Assembly (NCBI RefSeq): GCF_901827205.1
Contig: NZ_LR594675.1
Coordinates: 3,534,001 to 3,598,000, forward strand
Length of the DNA stretch: 64,000 nucleotides
Direction: 5' to 3'
Source of the DNA: Variovorax sp. PBS-H4
Lineage (GTDB): Bacteria; Pseudomonadota; Gammaproteobacteria; Burkholderiales; Burkholderiaceae_C
A program made the position numbers and the translations under genes. Below are positions 26,987 to 36,705 of the stretch, one piece after another. Every line of letters starts with the position of its first letter. The stretch's first letter is position 1. Below the pieces are notes generated by a model. The model was not told where the DNA came from and did no database searches. It worked only from the letters and a program-made list of their open reading frames with translations.

Positions 26987-27963
26987 ACGCGCCCGTGCTG
27001 CTCGAGGTGCAGAAGCTCACGAAGCACTACGCGGCGCGGCAACGCTGGCTTGCCAAGCCCCGGCCGCCGGTCCAGGCGGTGGACGGCGTCTCCTTCACCG
27101 TTGCGCGCGGCGAGACGCTGGCGCTGGTCGGCGAATCGGGATGCGGCAAGACCACCACCGCGAAGTCGGTGATGCGTCTGGTCGAGCCGAGCTCGGGCTC
27201 GGTGCGGCTCGAAGGCGAGGAGCTGACCACGCTGTCAGCGCACGAGATGCGCTTGCGCCGGCGCGAGCTGCAGATCATCTTCCAGGACCCGTATGCCTCG
27301 CTGAACCCGCGCTTGTCGGCCGGCGACATCGTGGCCGAGCCGCTGAAGAACTTCGGGATGGCGTCGGGCGCGCAACGCAGGGAACGCGTGCAGTGGCTGT
27401 TCAGCAAGGTGGGCCTGCGACCCGAAGCGGTGAAGAAGTACCCGCACGAGTTTTCGGGTGGCCAGCGACAACGCTTGGGCATCGCGCGGGCGCTTGCGCT
27501 CAATCCCAAGCTGATCGTGTGCGACGAGCCGGTTTCGGCGCTTGACGTGTCGGTGCAGGCGCAGGTGGTCAACCTGCTGATGGACCTGCAGGCCGAGTTC
27601 GGCATCGCCTACCTCTTCGTTGCGCACGACCTCGCCGTGGTGCGCCACATCAGCCATCGCGTGGCGGTGATGTACCTCGGCCACATCGTCGAGGTCGCCG
27701 ACCGGGGCACGCTGTTCTCGGCGCCCCGCCATCCCTATACGGAGATCCTGCTGTCGGCGGTGCCTGTCCCCAACCCACGGACGCCGGCCAGGCGCATTCT
27801 TCTGCAGGGCGACCCGCCCAGCCCGGCCAACCCGCCTTCCGGCTGCCGCTTTCATACGCGCTGTCCGCTGGCACAGGCGGTGTGCGAGGACAAGGCGCCC
27901 GAGCTCAGCGAACGGCCATCGAGTCCCGCCGGCGGCCACTGGGTCGCCTGCCATTTCCGCTGA
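26983..27963 (+). CDS. ABC transporter ATP-binding protein, DppF type
   Basis: A 326-residue ATPase partner of the preceding gene product. Walker A is GESGCGKT, the signature is FSGGQRQRLGIARAL, and Walker B is LIVCDEPVSALD. The C-terminal segment SGCRFHTRCPLAQAVC matches the DppF/OppF extension. Together the two ATPases drive the peptide importer. The deacylase gene starts one base after its stop. Confidence 0.94.
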
Positions 27964-27964
27964 C

Positions 27965-29464
27965 ATGGATTCATCTGAAACCAAGAGACAAAGGATTGCC
28001 GTGAGCAACGATTCTTCCCACTTCGACCTGCTGATCCGCGGCGGCACCGTGATCGACGGCACCAAGGCGCCGCGCTTCGAAGCCGACGTCGGCATTACCG
28101 ACGGCCGCATCGCTGCGATCGGCGATCTCTCCGGCTCGACCGCAGGGCAGACGCTGGATGCCGCCGGCCGCATCGTCGCGCCCGGCTTCATCGACTCGCA
28201 CACGCACGACGACCAGGCCGTGCTCTCGCAGTCGCAGATGCCATTCAAGATATCGCAGGGCGTGACCACGGTGGTCGCGGGCAACTGCGGCATCAGCGCC
28301 GCGCCGCTGCGCCCCGGCATGGATTTGCCGATGCCGCTGAGCCTGCTCGAATCACCGGCCGAGGGCCGCTTCACCACTTTCGCGGCCTACCTCGATGCAC
28401 TGCGCGCCACGCCGTCATCGGTCAACGTCGCGGCGATGGTGGGCCATTCGACGCTGCGCGCCGTAACCATGTCCGACCTCGACCGACCGGCCAGCGAGGC
28501 CGAGATCGCCGCCATGCAGTCGCTGGTCGAAGAAGCCATGCAGGCAGGCGCGATCGGGCTGTCGACCGGCACCTTCTATCCGCCTGCGGTGAAGGCGACG
28601 ACCGAGGAAATTATCGAAGTCGCCCGTCCGCTCACGGCCCGCAAGGCGCTCTACGTCACCCACATGCGCGACGAGGGCGACCGCGTGATGGAGGCACTGG
28701 AGGAAACCTTCCACATCGGCCGCGCGCTCGATGTCCCGGTGGTGGTCTCGCACCACAAGGTGCAGAACGCGCAGAACCACGGCCGCACACGCGTCACACT
28801 GCCCTTCATCAAGGAGTCGATGCAGCACCAGTGCATCTCGCTCGATTGCTACCCCTACACCGCCGGCTCGACCATGATCCGCACCGACCGCGGGATGATC
28901 GACGGACGCGTGCTGATTGCCTCCAGCGTGCCGCATCCCGAATGCGCCGGCCGCGACCTGCAGGACATCGCTGCCGAATGGGGCGTCTCCCGCGAAGAGG
29001 CCGCCATCCGGCTGCAGCCGGGCAGCGCGATCTACTTCATGATGGACGAGGACGACGTTCAGCGCGTTCTCGCCTTCGACGAAACCATGATCGGCTCCGA
29101 CGGCATTCCGGTCGGCGACAAGCCGCATCCGAGGCTGTGGGGTACCTTCCCACGCGTGCTGGGCCACTATGCGCGCGACATCGGGCTCTTCCCGCTGGAA
29201 ACGGCGGTGTGGAAGATGACCGGGCTGACTGCGCGCAACTTCGGGTTGCACGAGCGCGGCACGCTCAAGCCGGGCCACCACGCCGACGTCGTGATCTTCG
29301 ACGCCGCCACCGTGCGCGATGCCGCGAACTACGAAACGCCGACGCGGCCTGCCGAGGGCATCGACGCGGTGATCGTCAACGGCGCGATCACCTGGCAGCA
29401 CGGGCGGCACAGCGGTGCTGGCAACGGGCAGGTGATCCTGCGCAAGGACAAGGAGGTTGCATGA
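27965..29464 (+). CDS. N-acyl-D-amino-acid deacylase (D-aminoacylase family)
   Basis: A 499-residue amidohydrolase. Metal-site residues are visible in DSHTHDDQAV (HxH), THMRDEGD, VVSHHKVQN and GSDGIPVGD, and the conserved D-aminoacylase cysteine is in VAGNCGISAAP. Members remove N-acyl groups from D-amino acids. The upstream D-amino-acid-type oxidase and downstream RidA would process the product, so the context supports the assignment strongly. ATG 27965 directly follows the transporter; GTG 28001 is an alternative that matches the family start better. Confidence 0.9.
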   Translation: MDSSETKRQRIAVSNDSSHFDLLIRGGTVIDGTKAPRFEADVGITDGRIAAIGDLSGSTAGQTLDAAGRIVAPGFIDSHTHDDQAVLSQSQMPFKISQGVTTVVAGNCGISAAPLRPGMDLPMPLSLLESPAEGRFTTFAAYLDALRATPSSVNVAAMVGHSTLRAVTMSDLDRPASEAEIAAMQSLVEEAMQAGAIGLSTGTFYPPAVKATTEEIIEVARPLTARKALYVTHMRDEGDRVMEALEETFHIGRALDVPVVVSHHKVQNAQNHGRTRVTLPFIKESMQHQCISLDCYPYTAGSTMIRTDRGMIDGRVLIASSVPHPECAGRDLQDIAAEWGVSREEAAIRLQPGSAIYFMMDEDDVQRVLAFDETMIGSDGIPVGDKPHPRLWGTFPRVLGHYARDIGLFPLETAVWKMTGLTARNFGLHERGTLKPGHHADVVIFDAATVRDAANYETPTRPAEGIDAVIVNGAITWQHGRHSGAGNGQVILRKDKEVA

Positions 29465-29826
29465 GCATCGAGCGGTACCCCACGCCCCTGCCTGTTCCGT
29501 TCTCGAAGGCGGTGCGCGCCGGCGGTTTCCTGTTTCTGTCCGGCGTGCTGGCGATGGACGCGCAAGCCAACATCATCGAAGGTGGCATACAGGCCCAGAC
29601 CCGCGCGGTCCTGGAGCGGGTGGCACTCACGCTCGGCGAATGCGGTGCCAGGATGAGCGATGTGGTGCGCGTCACCGTCTGGCTGGCGGACCTCGGCGAG
29701 TTCGCGGCATTCAACGAGGAATACGCAAAGCATTTCGCCGCCGCGCTGCCGGCACGCTCGACCGTGCAGGCCGAACTCTACAAGGGAGCGCGGGTCGAAA
29801 TGGAGGTGCAGGCCTGGACAGGCTGA
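29461..29826 (+). CDS. RidA/YjgF-family enamine/imine deaminase
   Basis: A 121-residue Rid protein, overlapping the deacylase by ATGA. Family motifs are present (FLSGVLAMDAQANII, VVRVTVWLADLGEF, LPARSTVQAEL). The segment that holds the catalytic Arg in true RidA (usually shortly after RSTV) reads RSTVQAELYKGARVEMEVQA, which looks like one of the other Rid subfamilies. Rid proteins hydrolyse 2-imino acids, matching an amino-acid oxidase in the same operon. Last gene of the operon. Confidence 0.88.
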   Translation: MSIERYPTPLPVPFSKAVRAGGFLFLSGVLAMDAQANIIEGGIQAQTRAVLERVALTLGECGARMSDVVRVTVWLADLGEFAAFNEEYAKHFAAALPARSTVQAELYKGARVEMEVQAWTG

Positions 29827-29839
29827 GGCACGGACACGC

Positions 29840-30514
29840 TCAATCGGCCTCCGAGTCCTCCAGCGTCGAGAACAGCACCTGGAAGATCTCACGGGTCGTC
29901 ACGGAGCCGTTCGCATCCTTCTCGACCAGCAGCAGCTGCTGCGACTCCGCCAGGCCCGCGGGAATCACCATCCGTCCGCCGGGCTTCAGCTGGTAGATGA
30001 GCGCCGGCGGGATGAGCTCCGGCGCGGCCGTGACGATCACGCGGTCGAAAGGCGCGTGCTCGGGCCATCCGTGGCAGCCGTTGCCGATCTTCACCTCGAC
30101 GTTGGCGCGGCCCAGGCGCGCCAGCCGTTGCCGCGCCTGCCCCGCCAGCTCCTCGATGAGCTCGATGCTGTAGACCTGCTGCGCGAGCTCCGACAGGATC
30201 GCCGACTGGTAACCCAGGCCCGTGCCGATCTCCAGCACGGTATCGGTCGGGCGCACGCGCAGCAGGTCGGTCATCACGGCGACGATGAAGGGCTGCGAGA
30301 TGGTCTTGCCATAGCCGATGGGCAGCGGCGTGTCGACGTAGGCATAGGGCCGCAGCTCGATCGGCACGAAGAGGTGGCGCGGCACCTTGCCCAACGCCTC
30401 CATCACCCGCGCGTCGAGCGCCGCCTTGCCCAGGTGCATGGTCGAGAAAATCGTCTTGGCGGCGATTTCCGCGAGCATGCGCTGTTGCAGGGTCGTGAAA
30501 TCCGGTTCGCTCAT
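29840..30514 (-). CDS. pcm: Protein-L-isoaspartate O-methyltransferase
   Basis: A 224-residue SAM-dependent enzyme that starts repair of isoaspartyl residues in aged proteins. The motif I region VLEIGTGLGYQSAIL, the family motif GYGKTISQPFIVAVMTDLL and the late PGGRMVIP are all present. I chose ATG 30514 (MSEPDFTTLQQRM), which fits the family length. It converges with the Rid gene and is divergent from the peroxidase fusion. Confidence 0.92.
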   Translation of the reverse strand: MSEPDFTTLQQRMLAEIAAKTIFSTMHLGKAALDARVMEALGKVPRHLFVPIELRPYAYVDTPLPIGYGKTISQPFIVAVMTDLLRVRPTDTVLEIGTGLGYQSAILSELAQQVYSIELIEELAGQARQRLARLGRANVEVKIGNGCHGWPEHAPFDRVIVTAAPELIPPALIYQLKPGGRMVIPAGLAESQQLLLVEKDANGSVTTREIFQVLFSTLEDSEAD

Positions 30515-30773
30515 GATGCCTCCTCGGGAAGGCGGTACTGACGTGGCAATCCTACGCCTGCGCGCGGGCACAGGACACCCGGGAGACGCCTCTCCCCCGT
30601 CTGGAGGATGCGCGGGCTGCCACGCCAGCGATATCGTTCCTCCGCTGTCACGCAAGACGGGCCTTTGGCCCTTGCACCTGGCGCCGGCCGCGCAGGACAA
30701 TCCGATCCACTTCATCGGCCTCGCATTGGCGTGCCACGGCGCGCGCGCGGCCCTCCACCGGGAGGCAGGGAAC

Positions 30774-33700
30774 ATGCGAGCAGAACTGGTGATCAAGGGC
30801 AAGAGCCTGACGGGCTCGAGCGACCTGACGCTCCTGGCGTCGATCAAGCCGGGGCTGGTGCCCTCGCTGGACGCCGTCACCTACAAGACGCGCGCCAAGC
30901 GCCTGCTCAAGACGCTGCAGGGCGGCCGCGCATCGCTGCACGAGCACACGCTGCTGCGCCCTATCTCAGATGCCGTGGAGCGCGTGGCCAAGATCCATTC
31001 CTTCCGCGTCGCGGTGCTCGAGCCGGAAGACAAGATCCTGCTGGCCGTCACCTTCGACGGCACCTGGGAGGCGTACATCCGAGTGCTGTGGCAGAAGGTC
31101 GGCACCCTGCTGGACGTGATCTTCTGCAACTCCGAGGGCTACGTGGTCTCGCACGATGCAGGTTTCGACGCCTGGGCGGGCTGGGTGCGCCAGGTGCAGG
31201 TCGAGACCGCCTTCTACTACAACACGCACGGGCTGACCGTGGAGGACGCACGCTACCTGCGGGATGAGGAGCGGCTGCATCGCCAGCCCCCTGCGCCTTC
31301 GTCGGCGGACGCAGAGACGGCCGAGGCGCTCGCGGCGACGCGCCTGCGCGTGCGCACGCCGGAAGAGATCGCGTGGGAAGCCGCGAGCGCGAGTCCCGAG
31401 CGGGCCCTCGACGCCAGCCGCCAGGCGCTGCAGTCGCTCGCCGTGCTGTTCCGGCTCACCGACCTCTACCTGCCCGGCACCGGCGACGGCCGGGTCCTGC
31501 AACGGGCCGGGCGCGACATCCTGCGCGAATTCGTGTCGCTCATGGAGGACGGCGACCTGCCATCCGAGCTCAAGCAGGCGATGCGCGTGCGCTTCGATCG
31601 CCAGCTGCGCTGGCTGCTGCCCCAGAACGACCCGGAGGTGACCCGGCCGCGCGAGGTGCCGCAGCTGCCGCCGAAGGCCGTGGTGGACGAGCCCGCCGAC
31701 GTGCAGGGCGGCATCCTGCGGCCCTACGAGAGCATCACGCACGGCTGCCTGCTGCTGGTCGCCTTCGACGACCGCGGCGCCGGCGCGGGCCTGCTGGACG
31801 AGCTGCGCAAGTCGCTGACGACCGCCACGGGCCAGCCGCCGGCCGGCGAGCCGATCGTCAACGTCGCGCTCACCTACGAGGGCCTGCGCTTCCTGGGCAT
31901 GCCGGAAGAGCAGTTGGCCTGGTTCCCGCAGGAATTCCGCGAAGGCATGGAGGCGCGGGCCAGCATGCTCGGGGACTTTCGCGCCAACCATCCGCGACGC
32001 TGGCGCCTGCCGCAGCGCTTCGTCCAGGGCGGCGCACCGGTGCACGACACCGCCGTCGAGCTGGCGGCCGTCCACCTCGTGATCCAGCTGCGCATCGGCG
32101 CGCCGGGCAACGACTCAAGCGATCCCGCGGACCGGAACCACCCCCTGCACGGGACGATCGGCAAGCTCTTCGGCAACCCCGGCCAGGGAGGCGTGCGTCC
32201 CGGCGTGCGGCTGCTGGCGGTCGAGCCGCTGCGCCGCTACCTCAATGACAAGGAGCGGATCCAGGAGCATTTCGGCTTTGCCGACGGTGACGGACAGCCG
32301 GTGCTCGACGCCGTGCCCGACGGCGCCGTGTACCGCAACCAGGTGCACCTGGGCGAGCTGCTGCTCGGCTATCCCAACGAGGCAGACCCCGCTCCGCAAG
32401 GAGACAGCGAGGCCGAGCGCGAGCGCATCCGCTTCTTTCACAACGGCAGCTTCCTGGTCGTGCGCAAGCTGCGGCAGGACGTGGCCGCGCTTTACGAGAC
32501 GGTGCGGCAGGCCAGCCGCCAGACCGGGCTTGACGAGGACCTGGTCTTCGCAAAGCTGATGGGCCGGCACCGGGACGGCCGGCCGCTGGTCGACGCCACG
32601 GCGATCAACGACTTCGACTACCGCGCGGATGGCGAAGGCAAGGTCTGCCCCTTCCACGCGCACATCCGCCGCGCCAATCCGCGGCAGGACGAGACTGCGC
32701 AGGGGCTGCAGGACCCGCCGGGGCGCCGCCGCCCGCGGCTGATCCGCCGGAGCATGTCCTACGGGCCGCGCTATGCGTTTCCGGAAGTGGTTCCCGACGA
32801 CGGGTACATGGACGATGGCCAGGAGCGCGGCCTGATGTTCATGGCCTACAACGCCAGCATCAGCGAGCAGTTCGAGGTGATCCAGCGCTGGCTGACGGGC
32901 GGCAACAGCGCCGGCGGCTTCTCGGGCCAGAGCGATTCGCTGCTCGGCGTGCCGGACGTGGGCGAGAACCGCAGCTTCCGTTTCGAGCATCCGGTCGACG
33001 GCGTGCCGCGGAGTCATCGCATTGCGCTGGACACGGCGCCCGGCGTGGACGAGGAGTCTCGGCCCTACGTGCGAGTGGAATGGGGCGCCTACCTGTTCAC
33101 GCCCTCGGTGCACACGCTGCAGCAGCTCATCCACCTGGCCGCGCTCGGCCCGCGTCCCCTGCCCGTCTGGTCGGCCGAGGACGGCGAGAAGCGCATCCAG
33201 GCGCTGCTGGAGCTCGAAGGAGCGCGCTGCCCCGCGCCGGCGATCCGGGCCTGGAAGAGCGCGCTCGAAGACCCGGAGGCACAGGAGAAGTTCATCAGCG
33301 CCGGCATCTGGGCCGCCATCCGCGAACATCACGGTGGCGTGCTGCGCACCGCCTATGGCGTGCTGGTGGCCGATCGCGAGCGCGTGCTCGAAGTGCTGGG
33401 CGACGACCTGCACTACACGGTGGCCGGTTACCAGGAACGGATGGGCCCGTCGATCGGGCAGATCTACCTGGGCGTGGACCGCGACGGCAGCGGCGAGTAC
33501 GAGCGGCAGTCGAGGGAGGTCAACAAGGCGATCGGCCGCATCGACGAAGAGAGCGCCTTCCGGTCGGCTTTCGCCTTCACCGCCGAAGTGCTGAACGAGT
33601 TCATCCAGGATGAGAAAGGCATTGCCCCGCTGCTGGGTCGAAAGCGCTGGGAACTCAACCTCGACGTCAAGGAGGTCAGCGACAAGGTGCTGGCGCAGCT

Positions 33701-34565
33701 GTGCCAGGAATGGTTTGGCCTGCCCACGGCGCCCGCGCCGGGCGACCCGCCCCCCGCCCTGGTGCCCGGAAGCTGGCGCTGGGACTGGAAGGAAGGCGAA
33801 CCCGCGATCTATCCGGCCCAGTTCACCGCGCCCTCGCGCTACACCTTCCAGCCCCATCCCGGCGATGACGTGACAGACTACGGCCGGCGCTACGGCAAGG
33901 CGCTCACCGCCGCACTGCACGCGTTCATCCGCCCCTTCCAGGAAAGCAGGTCCGTGCCGAAGACGCCGCAGGGCGAAGAGGCGGTGCTCGCGTCGGCCAT
34001 CCTCCACGCGTTCCCCGACGCCAAAGCAGAAGACGATTTCGTGGCGCGCACCTTTGTAGGCGCGCTCATGGGCTTCCTGCCGACCGTGGACGGCAACCTG
34101 CGGCTGTCGCTCAACGAATGGCTGCGCGACGGCACCTTCTGGGCGCTGCGCACTGCCTGGACGCAGAGCCGGGAGGCCGACCCGTACGAGAGGGCGAAGG
34201 CGCTGCTCGACGCGCCGCTCAAGGAAGTGATGCAACTGCGGCCCTCGCCCGAACTCGTATGGCGGCGCGTCAAGGGCGGTGGCGTCCAGCTCGGCCACGA
34301 GACGCTCGCGGACGGCGAGACCGTGGTCCTGTCGCTGGTGTCTGCTACGCAGCAGAACCTGCGCGAAGACAAGGTCGACGTGACGCCGATCTTCGGCGGC
34401 AGGCGCACCCAGGACGCCCCGCACCCGGCGCATGCCTGCCCGGGCTACCAGGCGGGCATGGGCGTGCTGCTGGGCCTGCTGGCCGGCCTGGTGGACGAGA
34501 AGGAAAGGATGCGGCCCAGCCCGGCGCCGCTGGCTTTTACCTTCGACGGCCGCGTCGGCAGCTGA
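30774..34565 (+). CDS. DyP-type peroxidase fused to a cytochrome P450-like domain
   Basis: A 1,263-residue, apparently cytoplasmic multidomain hemoprotein. Residues 1-300 form an N-terminal domain I cannot name (EPEDKILLAVTFDGTWEAYI, LWQKVGTLLDVIFCN). Residues 305-785 are a DyP-type peroxidase: GFADGDGQP gives the distal GxxDG motif near residue 500, HIRRANPR the proximal heme histidine near 628, and GAYLFTPS the end of the fold. Residues 790-1263 resemble a cytochrome P450: VLVADRERVLEVLGDD, a late K-helix-like segment and HPAHACPG with Cys 1222 as thiolate ligand. The K-helix ExxR is ExxQ (Glu 1151, Gln 1154) and no standard I-helix acid-threonine pair is seen, suggesting peroxide rather than O2 chemistry. 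ATG 30774 follows GGAGG at 30761. An SGNH hydrolase gene follows after 35 bases. DyP part certain, P450 part likely. Confidence 0.8.
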   Translation: MRAELVIKGKSLTGSSDLTLLASIKPGLVPSLDAVTYKTRAKRLLKTLQGGRASLHEHTLLRPISDAVERVAKIHSFRVAVLEPEDKILLAVTFDGTWEAYIRVLWQKVGTLLDVIFCNSEGYVVSHDAGFDAWAGWVRQVQVETAFYYNTHGLTVEDARYLRDEERLHRQPPAPSSADAETAEALAATRLRVRTPEEIAWEAASASPERALDASRQALQSLAVLFRLTDLYLPGTGDGRVLQRAGRDILREFVSLMEDGDLPSELKQAMRVRFDRQLRWLLPQNDPEVTRPREVPQLPPKAVVDEPADVQGGILRPYESITHGCLLLVAFDDRGAGAGLLDELRKSLTTATGQPPAGEPIVNVALTYEGLRFLGMPEEQLAWFPQEFREGMEARASMLGDFRANHPRRWRLPQRFVQGGAPVHDTAVELAAVHLVIQLRIGAPGNDSSDPADRNHPLHGTIGKLFGNPGQGGVRPGVRLLAVEPLRRYLNDKERIQEHFGFADGDGQPVLDAVPDGAVYRNQVHLGELLLGYPNEADPAPQGDSEAERERIRFFHNGSFLVVRKLRQDVAALYETVRQASRQTGLDEDLVFAKLMGRHRDGRPLVDATAINDFDYRADGEGKVCPFHAHIRRANPRQDETAQGLQDPPGRRRPRLIRRSMSYGPRYAFPEVVPDDGYMDDGQERGLMFMAYNASISEQFEVIQRWLTGGNSAGGFSGQSDSLLGVPDVGENRSFRFEHPVDGVPRSHRIALDTAPGVDEESRPYVRVEWGAYLFTPSVHTLQQLIHLAALGPRPLPVWSAEDGEKRIQALLELEGARCPAPAIRAWKSALEDPEAQEKFISAGIWAAIREHHGGVLRTAYGVLVADRERVLEVLGDDLHYTVAGYQERMGPSIGQIYLGVDRDGSGEYERQSREVNKAIGRIDEESAFRSAFAFTAEVLNEFIQDEKGIAPLLGRKRWELNLDVKEVSDKVLAQLCQEWFGLPTAPAPGDPPPALVPGSWRWDWKEGEPAIYPAQFTAPSRYTFQPHPGDDVTDYGRRYGKALTAALHAFIRPFQESRSVPKTPQGEEAVLASAILHAFPDAKAEDDFVARTFVGALMGFLPTVDGNLRLSLNEWLRDGTFWALRTAWTQSREADPYERAKALLDAPLKEVMQLRPSPELVWRRVKGGGVQLGHETLADGETVVLSLVSATQQNLREDKVDVTPIFGGRRTQDAPHPAHACPGYQAGMGVLLGLLAGLVDEKERMRPSPAPLAFTFDGRVGS

Positions 34566-34600
34566 ACCAAGGCGCAGCCACGGCTGCGAAGGAGCGGAAG

Positions 34601-35521
34601 ATGAGCACGCATGACAAGGACCAGCCCGCCATCGAACGCGGTCGGCGGCTCGGCAACTTCCTGGTGGAAGACCGGCGCAGACGCGTGGCGCGCGGCGCCG
34701 GGATCGCGCCGCTGGCCGCGGCGCAGAAGACGCTGCTCGCGATCGGCGATTCGTGGTTCTCCTACTGGCCTCGGGGCGACGTGCTCGACGTGCTCGAGCG
34801 CAAGTTCCACTACACGGTGGATTCGCGCGCCCGCGCCGGCAGCACGCTTGCGGAGATGATCTTCGAGGCGCCGCCCGGTGACGAACTGCCCGACCTCGAC
34901 GACTCGACCCGCGGCGAACAGTTGCAATGGCTGACCACGCGCATCGAAGGCCTGAGCCCAGCCGAAAAGAGCACCCTGAAGGCGATCCTGCTCTCTGGCG
35001 GAGGCAACGACGTGGTGGGCGACAAGCAGACGCTCAAGTCCCTGGTGCACCCGGCCGCCGAGGGGCACGCGCAGCCGGTCAGGGAAGACATGCTCCTCAA
35101 GATCGTCGACGAGCGGCTGCGAGAGCTGCTGACGGTCATGCTGTCGGCCATCACCACCGTCAGTGTCGCCTCGGTCGGGCGCAAGGTACCGATCGTGATC
35201 CATGGCTACGACTACCCGGTGCCCGACGGCCGCGGTGTGTTCCTCAACGTGTGGCTGAAGCCGGGCCTCGTCGAACTCGGCTACGACATGCTGGAGGATC
35301 GCAAGAAGATCCTGAAGACGCTGATCGACCGGCTGAACGCCATGCAGATCGCGCTGCTGCAGCATCCGGCGTTCGAGCACGTGGTGCATGCGAACCTTCG
35401 CGGCACCCTGTCCACGCTGGATGCGGACTACCAGCAGTTCTGGCAGAACGAGCTGCACCCCACGATCCCGACCGGCTTCGGGCTGGTGGCGGACAAGGTG
35501 GCCGCGAAGATCCCGGCCTGA
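34601..35521 (+). CDS. SGNH/GDSL-type hydrolase-like protein
   Basis: A 306-residue protein with the blocks of the SGNH hydrolase superfamily: GDSW near residue 49 (nucleophile Ser 51), GGGND near residue 127, and NELHPTIPTG near residue 288, where His would be the catalytic base. No signal peptide is visible, so a cytoplasmic role is likely. It directly follows the DyP::P450-like fusion with a ribosome-binding site (GGAG) of its own. An ester- or lipid-hydrolase could release the substrate of the peroxidase; this is inference. Confidence 0.7.
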   Translation: MSTHDKDQPAIERGRRLGNFLVEDRRRRVARGAGIAPLAAAQKTLLAIGDSWFSYWPRGDVLDVLERKFHYTVDSRARAGSTLAEMIFEAPPGDELPDLDDSTRGEQLQWLTTRIEGLSPAEKSTLKAILLSGGGNDVVGDKQTLKSLVHPAAEGHAQPVREDMLLKIVDERLRELLTVMLSAITTVSVASVGRKVPIVIHGYDYPVPDGRGVFLNVWLKPGLVELGYDMLEDRKKILKTLIDRLNAMQIALLQHPAFEHVVHANLRGTLSTLDADYQQFWQNELHPTIPTGFGLVADKVAAKIPA

Positions 35522-35681
35522 GACGACAGCAGTCAACCCTTGGCCACGGTTACCCGGCTCCTGGCCACTTCGCGCGATGAGGCGAGCGCTCGCGGATGGT
35601 ACTTGTCCCGATGGGTATGCGCCGTGATGCCAGCTACCCTCCTTTCTCCAAACACCCTTTTCATTGGAGAGCGGCAAGCGG

Positions 35682-36704
35682 ATGAACAAGAAGATGTGGA
35701 GACTGACTGCAATGGCAGCGCTGATGGGTGTGTCGGCCGCTGCGTCGGCCCAGACCGTCAACGTGATCTGCTCGGTGCAGGCCGAGTGGTGCAACATGAT
35801 CTCGACCGTCTATGCGCGGACGACCGGCGTGAAGCTGAACATGTCGCTCAAGGGCTCGGGCGAAGCGCTGGCACAGCTGATTGCCGAGCGCGACAATCCG
35901 AAGACCGACGTGTGGTTCGGAGGCACCGGCGATCCGCACCTTCAGGCCGCCGAAGCAGGCTTGACGCTCGAATACAAGTCACCCAGCCTGCCCGACCTCT
36001 ATCCGTGGGCCCAACAACAGGCACAGCAATCGGGCTACAAGACGGTGGGTATCTATTCCGGTCCGCTCGGCTTCGCCTACAACACCGAGCTGTTGGCGAA
36101 GAAGAAGATGGATGTCCCGCGCAGCTGGACCGATCTGCTCAAGCCCGAGTTCAAGGGCGACCTCCAGGTGGCGAACCCGGCCTCGAGCGGCACTGCCTAC
36201 ACCATGATCGCGACGCTGGTGCAACTGATGGGTGAGGACAAGGCCTTCGAGTACCTCAAAGGCTTGCACCGCAACGTGAGCCAATACTCACGATCGGGCG
36301 TCGGACCCCTCAAGGCAGTGGCTCGCGGCGAAACAGCGGTCGCGATCTGCTTCGTCCACGATGCGCCGCAGGAGCGCATGGCGGGCTTTCCGGTCGCCGC
36401 GCAGACGCCTTCGGAGGGCACGGGCGCTGAAATCGGCTCGATGAGCATCGTCAAGGGTGCGCGAAACCTCGACCAGGCCCGCAAGTTCTACGAATGGGCG
36501 CTCACGCCGCAGGCCCAGACCTTCGGCGCGGCGACCAAGCAATACCAGTTGCCGTCGAACAAGGCGACACCGGTGGATCCCAATGTTCCGGACTTCAAGA
36601 AGATCAAGCTGATCAACTACGACTATGCGAAGTACGGCCGGAGTTCCGAGCGCAAGCGGCTGATCTCGCGCTGGGAAAAGGAAGTCGGCTCCTTGCCGCA
36701 CTAG
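35682..36704 (+). CDS. ABC transporter substrate-binding protein (Fe3+/phosphonate type)
   Basis: A 340-residue periplasmic binding protein. The signal peptide ends at AASAQ near residue 24. The mature part has family features: VICSVQAEWCNMI, DVWFGGTGDPHLQAAEAG and NPASSGTAYTMIATLVQL. It is followed by a fused-type permease and an ATPase, the gene order of Fbp/Afu iron or 2-aminoethylphosphonate importers. The classical adjacent iron-binding tyrosine pair is not obvious, so the ligand is open. ATG 35682 is preceded by GGAGAGCGG. Confidence 0.88.
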   Translation: MNKKMWRLTAMAALMGVSAAASAQTVNVICSVQAEWCNMISTVYARTTGVKLNMSLKGSGEALAQLIAERDNPKTDVWFGGTGDPHLQAAEAGLTLEYKSPSLPDLYPWAQQQAQQSGYKTVGIYSGPLGFAYNTELLAKKKMDVPRSWTDLLKPEFKGDLQVANPASSGTAYTMIATLVQLMGEDKAFEYLKGLHRNVSQYSRSGVGPLKAVARGETAVAICFVHDAPQERMAGFPVAAQTPSEGTGAEIGSMSIVKGARNLDQARKFYEWALTPQAQTFGAATKQYQLPSNKATPVDPNVPDFKKIKLINYDYAKYGRSSERKRLISRWEKEVGSLPH

Positions 36705-36705
36705 C

